From Aquirufa aurantiipilula (GTDB lineage: Bacteria > Bacteroidota > Bacteroidia > Cytophagales > Spirosomataceae), in the NCBI RefSeq assembly GCF_019923745.1, contig NZ_JAANOG010000002.1:62001-126000 (forward strand): a stretch of 64,000 nucleotides of DNA, read 5' to 3'. This document shows, in pieces, positions 27,344-34,576 of this stretch. The translations under genes were made by a program, and so were the position numbers. Under the pieces are notes generated by a model. It was not told the origin of the DNA. It ran no database searches and worked only from the letters and a program-made list of their open reading frames with translations. The stretch's first letter is position 1. Each line of letters opens with the position of its first letter.

Positions 27344-27366
27344 ACTTCCTTTAATTTAAAGGAGGT
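27344..27366. promoter_or_regulatory. Quasi-palindrome copy 2
   Basis: ACTTCCTTTAA (27344-27354), central T, TTAAAGGAGGT (27356-27366), one arm mismatch. It lies about 185 bp upstream of the polymerase-like gene in the divergent spacer. The rest of 27215-27581 holds a small hairpin with T-run (ATGATTT-C-AAATCAT near 27390) and no supported gene. Confidence 0.6.
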
Positions 27367-27581
27367 TTTTGTCGTAAGACAGAAGTACATGATTTCAAAT
27401 CATTTTTTAAAAAACGATGTACCGGATATCCAACTAACAATACTGGGAACCCAAATACATAGTTGAGAACCAGTGAATGATTTGTCGTAAAATAATGGGT
27501 GAGATATTGACCTGTTCGTGAAGTGTGACCAGTTCGTTTATAAAATGATAAAATCGGGATATTTATAGTTAAAGAAATACC

Positions 27582-27731
27582 ATGAAATCATTGAAATCAA
27601 AACCACTTCGTTCAAATAAAAGTATGAAAGTAATCATCACCGAAAACCAGTTGGAACGATTGTTAGATAGTTACATTTCTATATTAGAGGAGAGCCGGTA
27701 CACAAAGATGTATTCAATCAAAAAAGTATAG
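27582..27731 (+). CDS. Small protein, 49 residues, unknown function
   Basis: The ATG at 27582 runs to TAG at 27731. The segment MKVIITENQLERLLDSYISI resembles short N-terminal segments I recall from many phage proteins (IITENQLxRL), which supports reality despite the small size. A second in-frame ATG at that segment (27624) is an alternative start, giving about 35 residues. It is upstream of the minimal recombinase, same strand, and divergent from the polymerase-like gene. No function can be given. Confidence 0.4.
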   Translation: MKSLKSKPLRSNKSMKVIITENQLERLLDSYISILEESRYTKMYSIKKV

Positions 27732-27839
27732 AAAAACGAGGAGTTCCCTTTTGTACAAAAATGGCACCACAGCACAAAAACATCGATTAAACCTCAATTT
27801 CAAGGATTTTGAAAAATAATTCATCATTAGCTTGACCAG

Positions 27840-27879
27840 TAGTTCCAAAAGCGGTAGCCTAGCGCTAAAAAAGGAACTA
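27840..27879 (+). promoter_or_regulatory. Inverted repeat enclosing the ribosome-binding region of the minimal recombinase
   Basis: TAGTTCC (27840-27846) pairs with GGAACTA (27873-27879) and inner AGCG (27850-27853) with CGCT (27863-27866). AAGGA, a rare good Shine-Dalgarno for this window, lies in the right arm just before the ATG at 27882, so the hairpin could hide it. It could also be a recombinase site. Confidence 0.5.
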
Positions 27880-27881
27880 TT

Positions 27882-28451
27882 ATGACAACCAAAATCAAAA
27901 CATCCGAACACTTAGAGGAACACGAACTCAACAAACTTTTGAAGTATCTCTATCAGAATGAACAATGGACATATTACTTATTTGTTCGACTTGGTGTATC
28001 CACCGCATTAAGGTATTCTGACCTATCAAAAATCACATGGTCCATGGTATTACATCAAGACAGATTTATCATCAAGGAGAAGAAAACGGGCAAGGTTAGA
28101 GAGATACCAATCCAACCCGAACTCTCTGAGAAGATTAATATGGTATATGAAAAAATGGACAGACCCAGTCAATCCGATTATTTGATACCATTACATATTA
28201 GAACCATCAATAAACAGATTAAACTTCATGCTAAGAGAGCTGGTTTAAAGAAGGTACATCTTTCAAGTCATAGTCTAAGAAAGACATTTGGAAGAGAGGT
28301 CTATCGTAGGAATGGAGAAAGTGAATCCTCCTTGGTGAAACTTTCATTATTATTCAATCACTCAAGTACAGCAATCACTCGTGTCTATTTATCAATTACC
28401 AAAGAAGAAGTTCAAAATCTGTATCAAATGCAAGACCTTTTTGTTTATTAG
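27882..28451 (+). CDS. Minimal tyrosine recombinase (catalytic domain only)
   Basis: 189 residues, less than half the usual integrase, without an N-terminal core-binding domain. All catalytic residues are visible: R44 (STALRYSDL), K68 (KEKKTGK), H130 and R133 (SSHSLRKTFG), H160 (LFNHSST) and Y169 (RVYL). Catalytic-domain-only recombinases are known for inversion and other local switches in bacteria and phages. The start is fixed by AAGGA at -9. Its last 20 codons and about 55 bp of flank recur at 29047-29160 after one intervening gene. Confidence 0.92.
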   Translation: MTTKIKTSEHLEEHELNKLLKYLYQNEQWTYYLFVRLGVSTALRYSDLSKITWSMVLHQDRFIIKEKKTGKVREIPIQPELSEKINMVYEKMDRPSQSDYLIPLHIRTINKQIKLHAKRAGLKKVHLSSHSLRKTFGREVYRRNGESESSLVKLSLLFNHSSTAITRVYLSITKEEVQNLYQMQDLFVY

Positions 28452-28669
28452 AGATTAGGCTGAGATTTCATATTGGGATACGGCCGATCATGAAAATAAT
28501 TTAACCGGGAATATCACAGATTTAACAACCTTTCTATAATTTAACATCAGAGGTTTTTAGGTGAGCCAAAATCATACCATGGGTCCACAATTAAAGAAAA
28601 TCAATACATTAAATATGTTTTATAATCATCAATAATACGTTTAATTTATCTTCAAATCTGAAAAAACTT
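28452..28669. other. Spacer after the minimal recombinase
   Basis: The first part (to about 28510), containing ACGGCCGATCA and CCGGGAATAT, is the left copy of a sequence repeated at 29107-29165. No gene was seen. Confidence 0.4.
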
Positions 28670-29041
28670 ATGTCATACTTAGAAGATATTAAAAAATTGA
28701 AAGAGGAACTTAACATTATTAAGTCTAAACTAGATGATTTAGAGTTAAGGCAAAATCGATTCATAAATAATCATGCAATTATTGAAAAGGAAGATTTTTC
28801 CAACTTGGAAATTAAACACCAAGAAAACGGCCAAATATTATTTCATTATAAAAACTGCTCCTTTTTGGAGGAGGAAAATTCCGAGTTACATAAAGGATTA
28901 TTAAATGGGTCACTCAATTATATTGTTTTAAACAAGTTGCCAAATTCTTTAACATGGCAACATAGGTATTCTATTTCTCACAAATCGTTATCTCCAACCG
29001 AGGCTGCAATCATATTGAATTTCACAATTAACAATAGATAA
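28670..29041 (+). CDS. Coiled-coil protein of unknown function lying between recombinase-tail repeats
   Basis: 123 residues. The N-terminal 30 (LEDIKKLKEELNIIKSKLDD) form a clear coiled coil; the rest is mixed alpha/beta (ENGQILFHYKNCSFLEEEN) with no recognised family. No signal peptide. It is placed exactly between the two copies of the recombinase 3' end, so it may be a cassette or an insertion between paralogous recombinases. It is on the same strand as the recombinase. Confidence 0.6.
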   Translation: MSYLEDIKKLKEELNIIKSKLDDLELRQNRFINNHAIIEKEDFSNLEIKHQENGQILFHYKNCSFLEEENSELHKGLLNGSLNYIVLNKLPNSLTWQHRYSISHKSLSPTEAAIILNFTINNR

Positions 29042-29046
29042 AATTT

Positions 29047-29106
29047 TTAATCACCAAAGAGGAAGTTCAAAATCTGTATCAAATGAAGGACCTTTTTGTT
29101 TATTAG
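29047..29106 (+). pseudogene. C-terminal remnant of a second minimal recombinase
   Basis: In frame it reads LITKEEVQNLYQMKDLFVY then TAG, against SITKEEVQNLYQMQDLFVY in the intact recombinase. Several differences are silent, which suggests descent from a paralogous coding gene rather than a recent duplication. Similarity continues about 55 bp past the stop. The catalytic residues are absent. Confidence 0.8.
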
Positions 29107-29629
29107 GTTCAACTAAAAGATTTCAAATTCAGATCCGGCCGATCACCAATTAAACAATACCGGGAAAACAATCCAATATAAAGATTCCCGGTAATATAAG
29201 TTTTGGATCAGGGTCCTCAGGTGAAGAAAAAATCCTCCTAAAATTCTTTGGTGGACATATTGAAAGGAATCCCGGTAATATTTGACTTGCCGGCAGATCG
29301 TCTGAAGATGATCCCCGTACAGGTGGTGGGTGCAGGGAGGAAGTGCCGGGAGGAGCGGTATCCCAAATTGCTTTAAGCCAATTTAACCTTATAAAGTGGG
29401 TGATAATCAAATAGTCGAAATAAAATCTGCCGGAAATTTTCACTCAACATGGGTATCCCCCAAAATACCTAAAGAATCAAATGAAATGGGGAAATCCGTT
29501 TTAAAAATTCCAGCAAAATTTTTAGAAATCAAGACCTCAAGGATTTATATATATGACCTCAAGAACATTAGGACCTTCATTCAGACCCAGCTTTGTTTAA
29601 TCTATAATATGAAAATTAAGAAAATTCGG
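29107..29629. other. Non-coding island with GC-rich, repeat-bearing core
   Basis: It contains the inverted repeat TACCGGGAA/TTCCCGGTA (29158-29166 with 29185-29193), a second TCCCGGTAATAT at 29270-29281, the palindrome TGCCGGCA near 29288, and GATCGTCT/AGATGATC near 29298-29315. The stretch 29285-29360 is visibly richer in G and C than its neighbours. Open frames here have unnatural composition and I do not call genes. Confidence 0.4.
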
Positions 29630-29652
29630 ACTTCCTGTAATTTGAAGGAAGT
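29630..29652. promoter_or_regulatory. Quasi-palindrome copy 3
   Basis: ACTTCCTGTAA, central T, TTGAAGGAAGT, two arm mismatches. It is followed by TG, like the TTG or TTT after the other copies. Confidence 0.55.
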
Positions 29653-29873
29653 TGTGGTAACCAAAAACATTATAAATCCCAACCACTATAATCCACATCC
29701 TTTTCAACGAATCTGCACAAGTAATGGGTGGTTTGTGCTTGTATATGTCTTAGTTTCATGGAAGTAAAATTAAGGTATATAAATCCAAAATAATATTTTG
29801 GATACGTTTTTTATTTATAAATATTATTTGTAGATTTATGTGTAGGAAAAATCTCTATTTACGCCAAAACGAA

Positions 29874-29881
29874 TACTTTTG
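29874..29881 (+). promoter_or_regulatory. -7 element TACTTTTG
   Basis: Exact TAnnTTTG match about 69 bp before the ATG at 29950. No -33 TTG at the usual distance. With the terminator at 30172-30207 it delimits a transcription unit of about 320 nt. Confidence 0.4.
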
Positions 29882-29949
29882 GTATTTTAAATTGAGGGTT
29901 TTGTTTTCCTATTTAAATTTTAAGTTCTATAATTATAAATTTTCAAAAA

Positions 29950-30141
29950 ATGCAAAAATTAGAAGCGATTAAACCTGGCCCTAAGCCAAACAAAGTTGAT
30001 GGTACACCTGACAGAAGACAGCGTGTGACAATTCCCAACAAACCAAATCATCCTCAATTGAAACCCCATGTTCACAAGCCGGGTGATTCGAAAAATTCAG
30101 CTTTATTAGTCCTTCAGGTGAACAAGTTCCATCTGAATTAG
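29950..30141 (+). CDS. Small basic, proline-rich protein of unknown function
   Basis: 63 residues beginning MQKLEAIKPGPKPNKVDGTP, rich in Pro, Lys, Asn and His, no hydrophobic segment. No family recognised. Support for expression comes from a -7 element at 29874-29881 and a strong terminator at 30172-30207. The unit could alternatively be a regulatory RNA with an incidental frame. It lies at the left edge of the defence-like block and convergent to the Mrr-type gene. Confidence 0.45.
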   Translation: MQKLEAIKPGPKPNKVDGTPDRRQRVTIPNKPNHPQLKPHVHKPGDSKNSALLVLQVNKFHLN

Positions 30142-30171
30142 TAAAGTTTCTATTCACGGAAATTTTGTTGG

Positions 30172-30210
30172 ATAGACTAGCTTTGGAGAGAACCTAAGCT
30201 AGTCTATTTT
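30172..30210 (+). terminator. Intrinsic terminator
   Basis: Perfect 12-bp arms (30172-30183 with 30196-30207), 12-nt loop, then TTT after the stem. The A/T-rich ends make it partly bidirectional, also serving the convergent Mrr-type gene. Confidence 0.8.
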
Positions 30211-30245
30211 AGTATTTGATTTAATATTTTGAAATGATTTTAAAT

Positions 30246-31241
30246 CTAAATCGGCAATAATGATTTCTTGAACTTCAATTTACCTGCAAGGTCATCATTG
30301 TCATCATTGTACATTGAATCAATGATTTTTTCGTATTGCTCAATGAATATTTCTGTGAATCTATTCCCATCTATAAGTTGAATCTGTTCTCTTTCCTTAT
30401 CAGTTGCACTCTCAATTGCCTTCTTATTAAATGATGAAAGAGTGATAAAACAACCTTTGAAGTCTCTTTTTAGAGCACCTCTAAAGTTTCGAATTTCCTT
30501 CTCACCAATGACACCTTTATCATATCGTTTTACTTGAACTTGTAGGTTAATCGATGCTACACCTGATACATCAAGTATTCCCTCAAAGTCAATTCCCCCA
30601 TCACCAACTTTACCAATTTCCTGAGTGGGCTCAAATCCAAGAGTTCGAAGAAGGTACGAAACTAAGTACTCAAACTCTGTGGCATCTAATTCAAGAAATC
30701 TTTTTCGTATAAGTTCAAAATTTGACACCGGTTCTAATCTATAAACATCATTGCTAACTTCACTTTTCTCAATTAGTCTATAATGGACTAATATTTCATC
30801 TGCTGATGTAATTTTAAAACATGTCAGAGAGGACCGGAGTGTGTTTTGTAATGGAACAGACAAATTATGTCTATCAATTTTCTCTTTAAACCACTTTACT
30901 TTTTTTCTCCAAGCGTAAGGAGAAGAAGAGTCAATTTGGAAATATTGGTCACTCTCTATCGTACCAACGAGTAATTGACTATCTGTGAATGGAGAAACAA
31001 CTATATCACCAATATTCATTTCATTAACAAAACGATAAATTTGACCCACATTTTGATTGATACTCATGTTAGGGTCATTGGGGTACACTTCCCTATACTT
31101 TACTTTCAGAAACTCCTTATCCTGTAAATCCCAACCTTGGGGATCTTCATCAAACCATCCTATTCCAATGTAAGAATTCGATTCGAAAGAACTTGTGTAA
31201 AGACCAAAACCAGCTCTAAGTACAAAGACATTTTTTTTCAT
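30246..31241 (-). CDS. Mrr-type restriction endonuclease
   Basis: 331 residues. The C-terminal half is an Mrr-like PD-(D/E)XK domain: E191 (TEFEYLVSYLLRTLGF), D218 (GDGGIDFEG) and the Q236-V-K238 variant core (LQVQVKRYDKG), followed by the helix with KEIRNFRGAL. The N-terminal 170 residues (VFVLRAGFGLYTSSFES, NIGDIVVSPFTD) look like a sensing domain of the kind fused to type IV enzymes that cut modified DNA. It starts 21 nt after the MmeI-like gene stop, so the two are probably one operon read leftward. Confidence 0.88.
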   Translation of the reverse strand: MKKNVFVLRAGFGLYTSSFESNSYIGIGWFDEDPQGWDLQDKEFLKVKYREVYPNDPNMSINQNVGQIYRFVNEMNIGDIVVSPFTDSQLLVGTIESDQYFQIDSSSPYAWRKKVKWFKEKIDRHNLSVPLQNTLRSSLTCFKITSADEILVHYRLIEKSEVSNDVYRLEPVSNFELIRKRFLELDATEFEYLVSYLLRTLGFEPTQEIGKVGDGGIDFEGILDVSGVASINLQVQVKRYDKGVIGEKEIRNFRGALKRDFKGCFITLSSFNKKAIESATDKEREQIQLIDGNRFTEIFIEQYEKIIDSMYNDDNDDLAGKLKFKKSLLPI

Positions 31242-31262
31242 AGGACAATAATTCTACCTTGA

Positions 31263-34007
31263 TTAATTAGTTTTCTTTTTCTTTCCCTTAGGTTGAGTAA
31301 ATAGATCTGCCGTATATTTTTCATATAGTTCAAACAAAAATTCCATTCGTTTAGCCTCATTGGTAAACGGTTGTGGTCTATATGCCAAGTCAACTGCTTT
31401 ATCTAACTCATTATGAGCTTTAACCAAGGCAGGAGGCATTGTCATAGGATCATATAAATCAGCTAAAGAACTCTTTGGATATTGAGATCTTGTTTCTAAA
31501 ACTCTTTGTGCTGCTATTTTTATTGCTTGGATGTGCTTTTCATTTGGAAATTCAGGCCAAGGGAAATTATTATAAACTATTGAATTTGAATATCTGTAAT
31601 CACTTTTAAGTCTACCACACAAATAACGAACCCAAGACATATGCATAGTAGATGACAACATTCCAAAATGATAAATTGATGCATTAGGTAAAGCAATACA
31701 GCTATCATTTACTATATAGTCATTTGTAAAAAAACCCAATGGTAAATACCTTCTGTTTTCGGATGATGTTCTTGGGAAAAGAAGAAAATCTGAGTCTGGT
31801 TGACGTGGTTCTGCAAATAACTGTGGCGTTAAAGAAGTTTGTCGAGTTTGAATTTTAGTACTCGCTTCTCTGTATCTAACAACACTCTCCACTCTTTCCT
31901 TTACTAAAGGTAAATTTCTGATTTCTTGGGGTTCTGCATTTGCTAAATACAATACCCAACGATTTCTTCCATTAATAAACTCGTCTCCAGATAATATAGG
32001 TTTAAAAAATTTCTCAGCATTTGGTTCTTTTTTAAGAAATTCCAATTTTTCTGTCTCTGTAAATAAATAAAAACCTCCATCTACTATTTTATTACCGTAA
32101 AGCATTTCGGGTACATTACAAATGGGTTTAGTCCTTGAAAGAACGGCAAAATCCTTTCCTTCAACCAAGTAAGGATTAATATTTTTCACTTTAATTTCAT
32201 GTGCTTCACCTTTAATATCTTCGTATTCAAAAATGCTTTTATTTGTTGTGTCGTAATTTGCAAACCCAATTATGACAACATGTACCGCTGCATTTGCTTT
32301 TGCTTCATTACTCCAATTAAAAGTTCGATGAGCAAAATGTATTTTAATTTTATAATGATTAAAGAGTAAATTCCATAAGATTCCTACTTGTTCTCCCTGT
32401 GTAATTGAATTAGTAGATACAAACGCCACTTTGGTTTTCGTGTTTTGAATTAGTTGTGCAGCTTTTAAATACCAACCCGCAACATAATCCATAATTCCCG
32501 CTCCCTTAACCCCTACAAATATTTTTTCTAAATCTTTTTTCTGATTTTCGTTTTGATTAGATTTTCCTATAAATGGAGGATTTCCAAGAATGTAAGAGAG
32601 TTCATTTTTTGAAACTAAATTCTCCCAGTCTATTTGTAATGCGTTACCGTGAACAATTTTTGCAGACTTCTTTAAAGGTAAGCGGACGAAGTATTGTCCA
32701 AATTCATTACTAATTAGCATATTCATTTGGTGATCAATCAACCACATAGCAACTTCTGCAATTCGAGCAGGGAATTCTTCGTATTCAATTCCATACATCA
32801 TATCCACATCAAGCAACATAATGCTGCTTACATCCAATACCTGTTGCCCACCTTTATAAATGACTCTTAAAATTTCTAATTCTAATAATCGTAATTCACG
32901 GTAAGTAATTACAAGGAAGTTTCCACAGCCACAAGCGGGATCGAGAAATTTTAGAGTACTTAATTTCCTATGAAATTCGGGAAGTTTGTTTTTATTGTCT
33001 TTGATACTCTCAAATTCTTTCCAAAGGTCATCTAAAAAAAGTGGTTTGATCAATTTTAGGATGTTGGTTTCACTTGTGTAATGAGCACCTAAGTTTCTGC
33101 GTTCCTGAGGATTCATTACACTCTGAAACATTGATCCAAATATGGCAGGAGAGATCTTACTCCAATCTATATAACAGCAGTTTAGTAATGCTTGGCGCAT
33201 TTTTGCATCAAAACTTGCTGTGGGTAAGATCTCCTCAAATAGTTTTCCATTTACATAAGGGAACTCTGATAATTGCTCATCAAGGTTTTTAAATCGATTT
33301 TCTTTGGGTGTATTTAATACCTGAAATAATTCTTGTAATTTGGCAGCGAGGTCGCTACCATCTTCCGAGGTTCTTTGTTCTATATAATCCTGAAATTGCT
33401 GTTTATTGAAAATCGTAGTATCCTCAGCAAACAATAAAAATAGTATACGTACTAAATAGACCTCCAAATGATGGCCTGTGTAGCCGATTTCTTCTATACT
33501 GTCGTGAAGTTTACCCATTAATTCCGCTGCTTTTATATTAGCAGGGTCTTGTTCCTTATAAACCTTCTTTTGGTAACCTAATAGATACCCAAAATGCTGA
33601 ACATTATTTACAAGTTCGTTCAGTTTAAATTCTATCGTTTTATCCTCCTCAAGGTCGTAAAGTCTAAAATTCTCAAAGTCCGAAACAAGAATGTATTTAG
33701 GTAATTCATGTTGCTTGAGTCCGTGTGTGTAATCAATTGCCTGTTGATAAGCTTTGGTAAGGTTTTTACCAAGACTCTTCATTTCTATTAATATTGTACC
33801 TTTCCAAAGTAAATCGATGTAACCATCTTTTTCATCTAATTTTTTTACCCTATGCTCAAATGTTGAAACCCTTTTACTACTGATACCAAAAACATTGAAA
33901 AATTCAACTAAAAAAGGTTTTGCATCAGCCTCTTCATTTGAAGTACCTGCCCATTCTTTGGAAAAATTCAAGGCCCTATCTTTAATCTCATTCCAACTTA
34001 ATGTCAT
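31263..34007 (-). CDS. MmeI-like (type IIL) restriction-modification enzyme, methylase and nuclease in one chain
   Basis: 914 residues, the normal length for this family. The N-terminal nuclease carries D65 and E75-M-K77 (YIDLLWKGTILIEMKSLG). A helical spacer follows, then the methyltransferase with motif I LDPACGCGNF (about 355-364) and motif IV NPPF (about 476-479), the gamma-class N6-adenine order. The target-recognition region (about 600-830, with SSENRRYLPLGF) and a C-terminal helical part (PQPFTNEAKRMEFLFELYEKY) complete it. Such enzymes methylate one strand and cut at a distance. The recognition site cannot be read from sequence. Confidence 0.92.
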   Translation of the reverse strand: MTLSWNEIKDRALNFSKEWAGTSNEEADAKPFLVEFFNVFGISSKRVSTFEHRVKKLDEKDGYIDLLWKGTILIEMKSLGKNLTKAYQQAIDYTHGLKQHELPKYILVSDFENFRLYDLEEDKTIEFKLNELVNNVQHFGYLLGYQKKVYKEQDPANIKAAELMGKLHDSIEEIGYTGHHLEVYLVRILFLLFAEDTTIFNKQQFQDYIEQRTSEDGSDLAAKLQELFQVLNTPKENRFKNLDEQLSEFPYVNGKLFEEILPTASFDAKMRQALLNCCYIDWSKISPAIFGSMFQSVMNPQERRNLGAHYTSETNILKLIKPLFLDDLWKEFESIKDNKNKLPEFHRKLSTLKFLDPACGCGNFLVITYRELRLLELEILRVIYKGGQQVLDVSSIMLLDVDMMYGIEYEEFPARIAEVAMWLIDHQMNMLISNEFGQYFVRLPLKKSAKIVHGNALQIDWENLVSKNELSYILGNPPFIGKSNQNENQKKDLEKIFVGVKGAGIMDYVAGWYLKAAQLIQNTKTKVAFVSTNSITQGEQVGILWNLLFNHYKIKIHFAHRTFNWSNEAKANAAVHVVIIGFANYDTTNKSIFEYEDIKGEAHEIKVKNINPYLVEGKDFAVLSRTKPICNVPEMLYGNKIVDGGFYLFTETEKLEFLKKEPNAEKFFKPILSGDEFINGRNRWVLYLANAEPQEIRNLPLVKERVESVVRYREASTKIQTRQTSLTPQLFAEPRQPDSDFLLFPRTSSENRRYLPLGFFTNDYIVNDSCIALPNASIYHFGMLSSTMHMSWVRYLCGRLKSDYRYSNSIVYNNFPWPEFPNEKHIQAIKIAAQRVLETRSQYPKSSLADLYDPMTMPPALVKAHNELDKAVDLAYRPQPFTNEAKRMEFLFELYEKYTADLFTQPKGKKKKTN

Positions 34008-34042
34008 AAAAAATTATATTAAAAGTATTCTACTTGTAAGTT

Positions 34043-34492
34043 TCATTTTAGTAAATCCCATCGTTCAAGATAATCCCCATTGAAATCTTTAAAATTGCGA
34101 ACGTCAGAATCAATGTGTTTTTCACCATTTTTACCCGGTGTAATTAACCAGTCATGATGAGTCTTCTTAACCATTTTTGCAAGATCAATACTTGGAACTA
34201 TATAATAATCAGGTCTTTGGTTTAAACCTTTAAGCCCAACAAAAATGTAAAACATCGATTTTGAAAACTTATTTTCAACTTTTTTATTGAGAATCCACTT
34301 TCTGTTATTTACCTGTGCTGTTTTGACTTGTATTGCAAAAATTTTATCATTGTCATCAAGTTTGGATGCATGGATATCAATACTATCATTATTCCTTAAA
34401 GTAATAGATGCCATATAACCTCTTAGGGACAGCTCTGCTGCCACAAAATATTCTCCTGCAATCCCTGTTATTCCTTTTGATAATTTCTCCAT
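34043..34492 (-). CDS. Small PD-(D/E)XK nuclease-superfamily protein
   Basis: 149 residues. GIAGEYFVAAELSLRGY is the typical helix of Holliday-junction-resolvase-like and DUF4365-like proteins. D39 (NDSIDIHAS) and Q55-V-K57 (FAIQVKTAQ) form the nuclease core. It has no target domain, so it may act on structured or partner-bound DNA, or be an accessory of the restriction operon. It begins about 485 nt upstream of the MmeI-like gene's start on the same strand (36-nt gap between genes), so one transcript is likely. Confidence 0.75.
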   Translation of the reverse strand: MEKLSKGITGIAGEYFVAAELSLRGYMASITLRNNDSIDIHASKLDDNDKIFAIQVKTAQVNNRKWILNKKVENKFSKSMFYIFVGLKGLNQRPDYYIVPSIDLAKMVKKTHHDWLITPGKNGEKHIDSDVRNFKDFNGDYLERWDLLK

Positions 34493-34576
34493 TATTCGTT
34501 TGACTTAAATAACTAAATAAAATTCATATTTAAACAATTACTACATTTTATAGTCTCCAAATACGAATGTATAAAT

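Noticed and set aside
27840-27879. Integron attC site
   Set aside because: There is an inverted repeat but no convincing R' core GTTRRRY, and no integron-type integrase with its extra domain was seen.
29150-29443. 97-codon reverse frame in the GC-rich island
   Set aside because: Composition (many Pro and Ser) reflects the G-rich strand; the inverted repeats explain the region better.
29396-29767. 123-codon forward frame from a GTG
   Set aside because: It overlaps palindrome copy 3, has no domain-like pattern and poor start context; not supported as a gene.
28670-30210. Retron or other reverse-transcriptase system
   Set aside because: No reverse transcriptase motif (YxDD) is present near the structured region.
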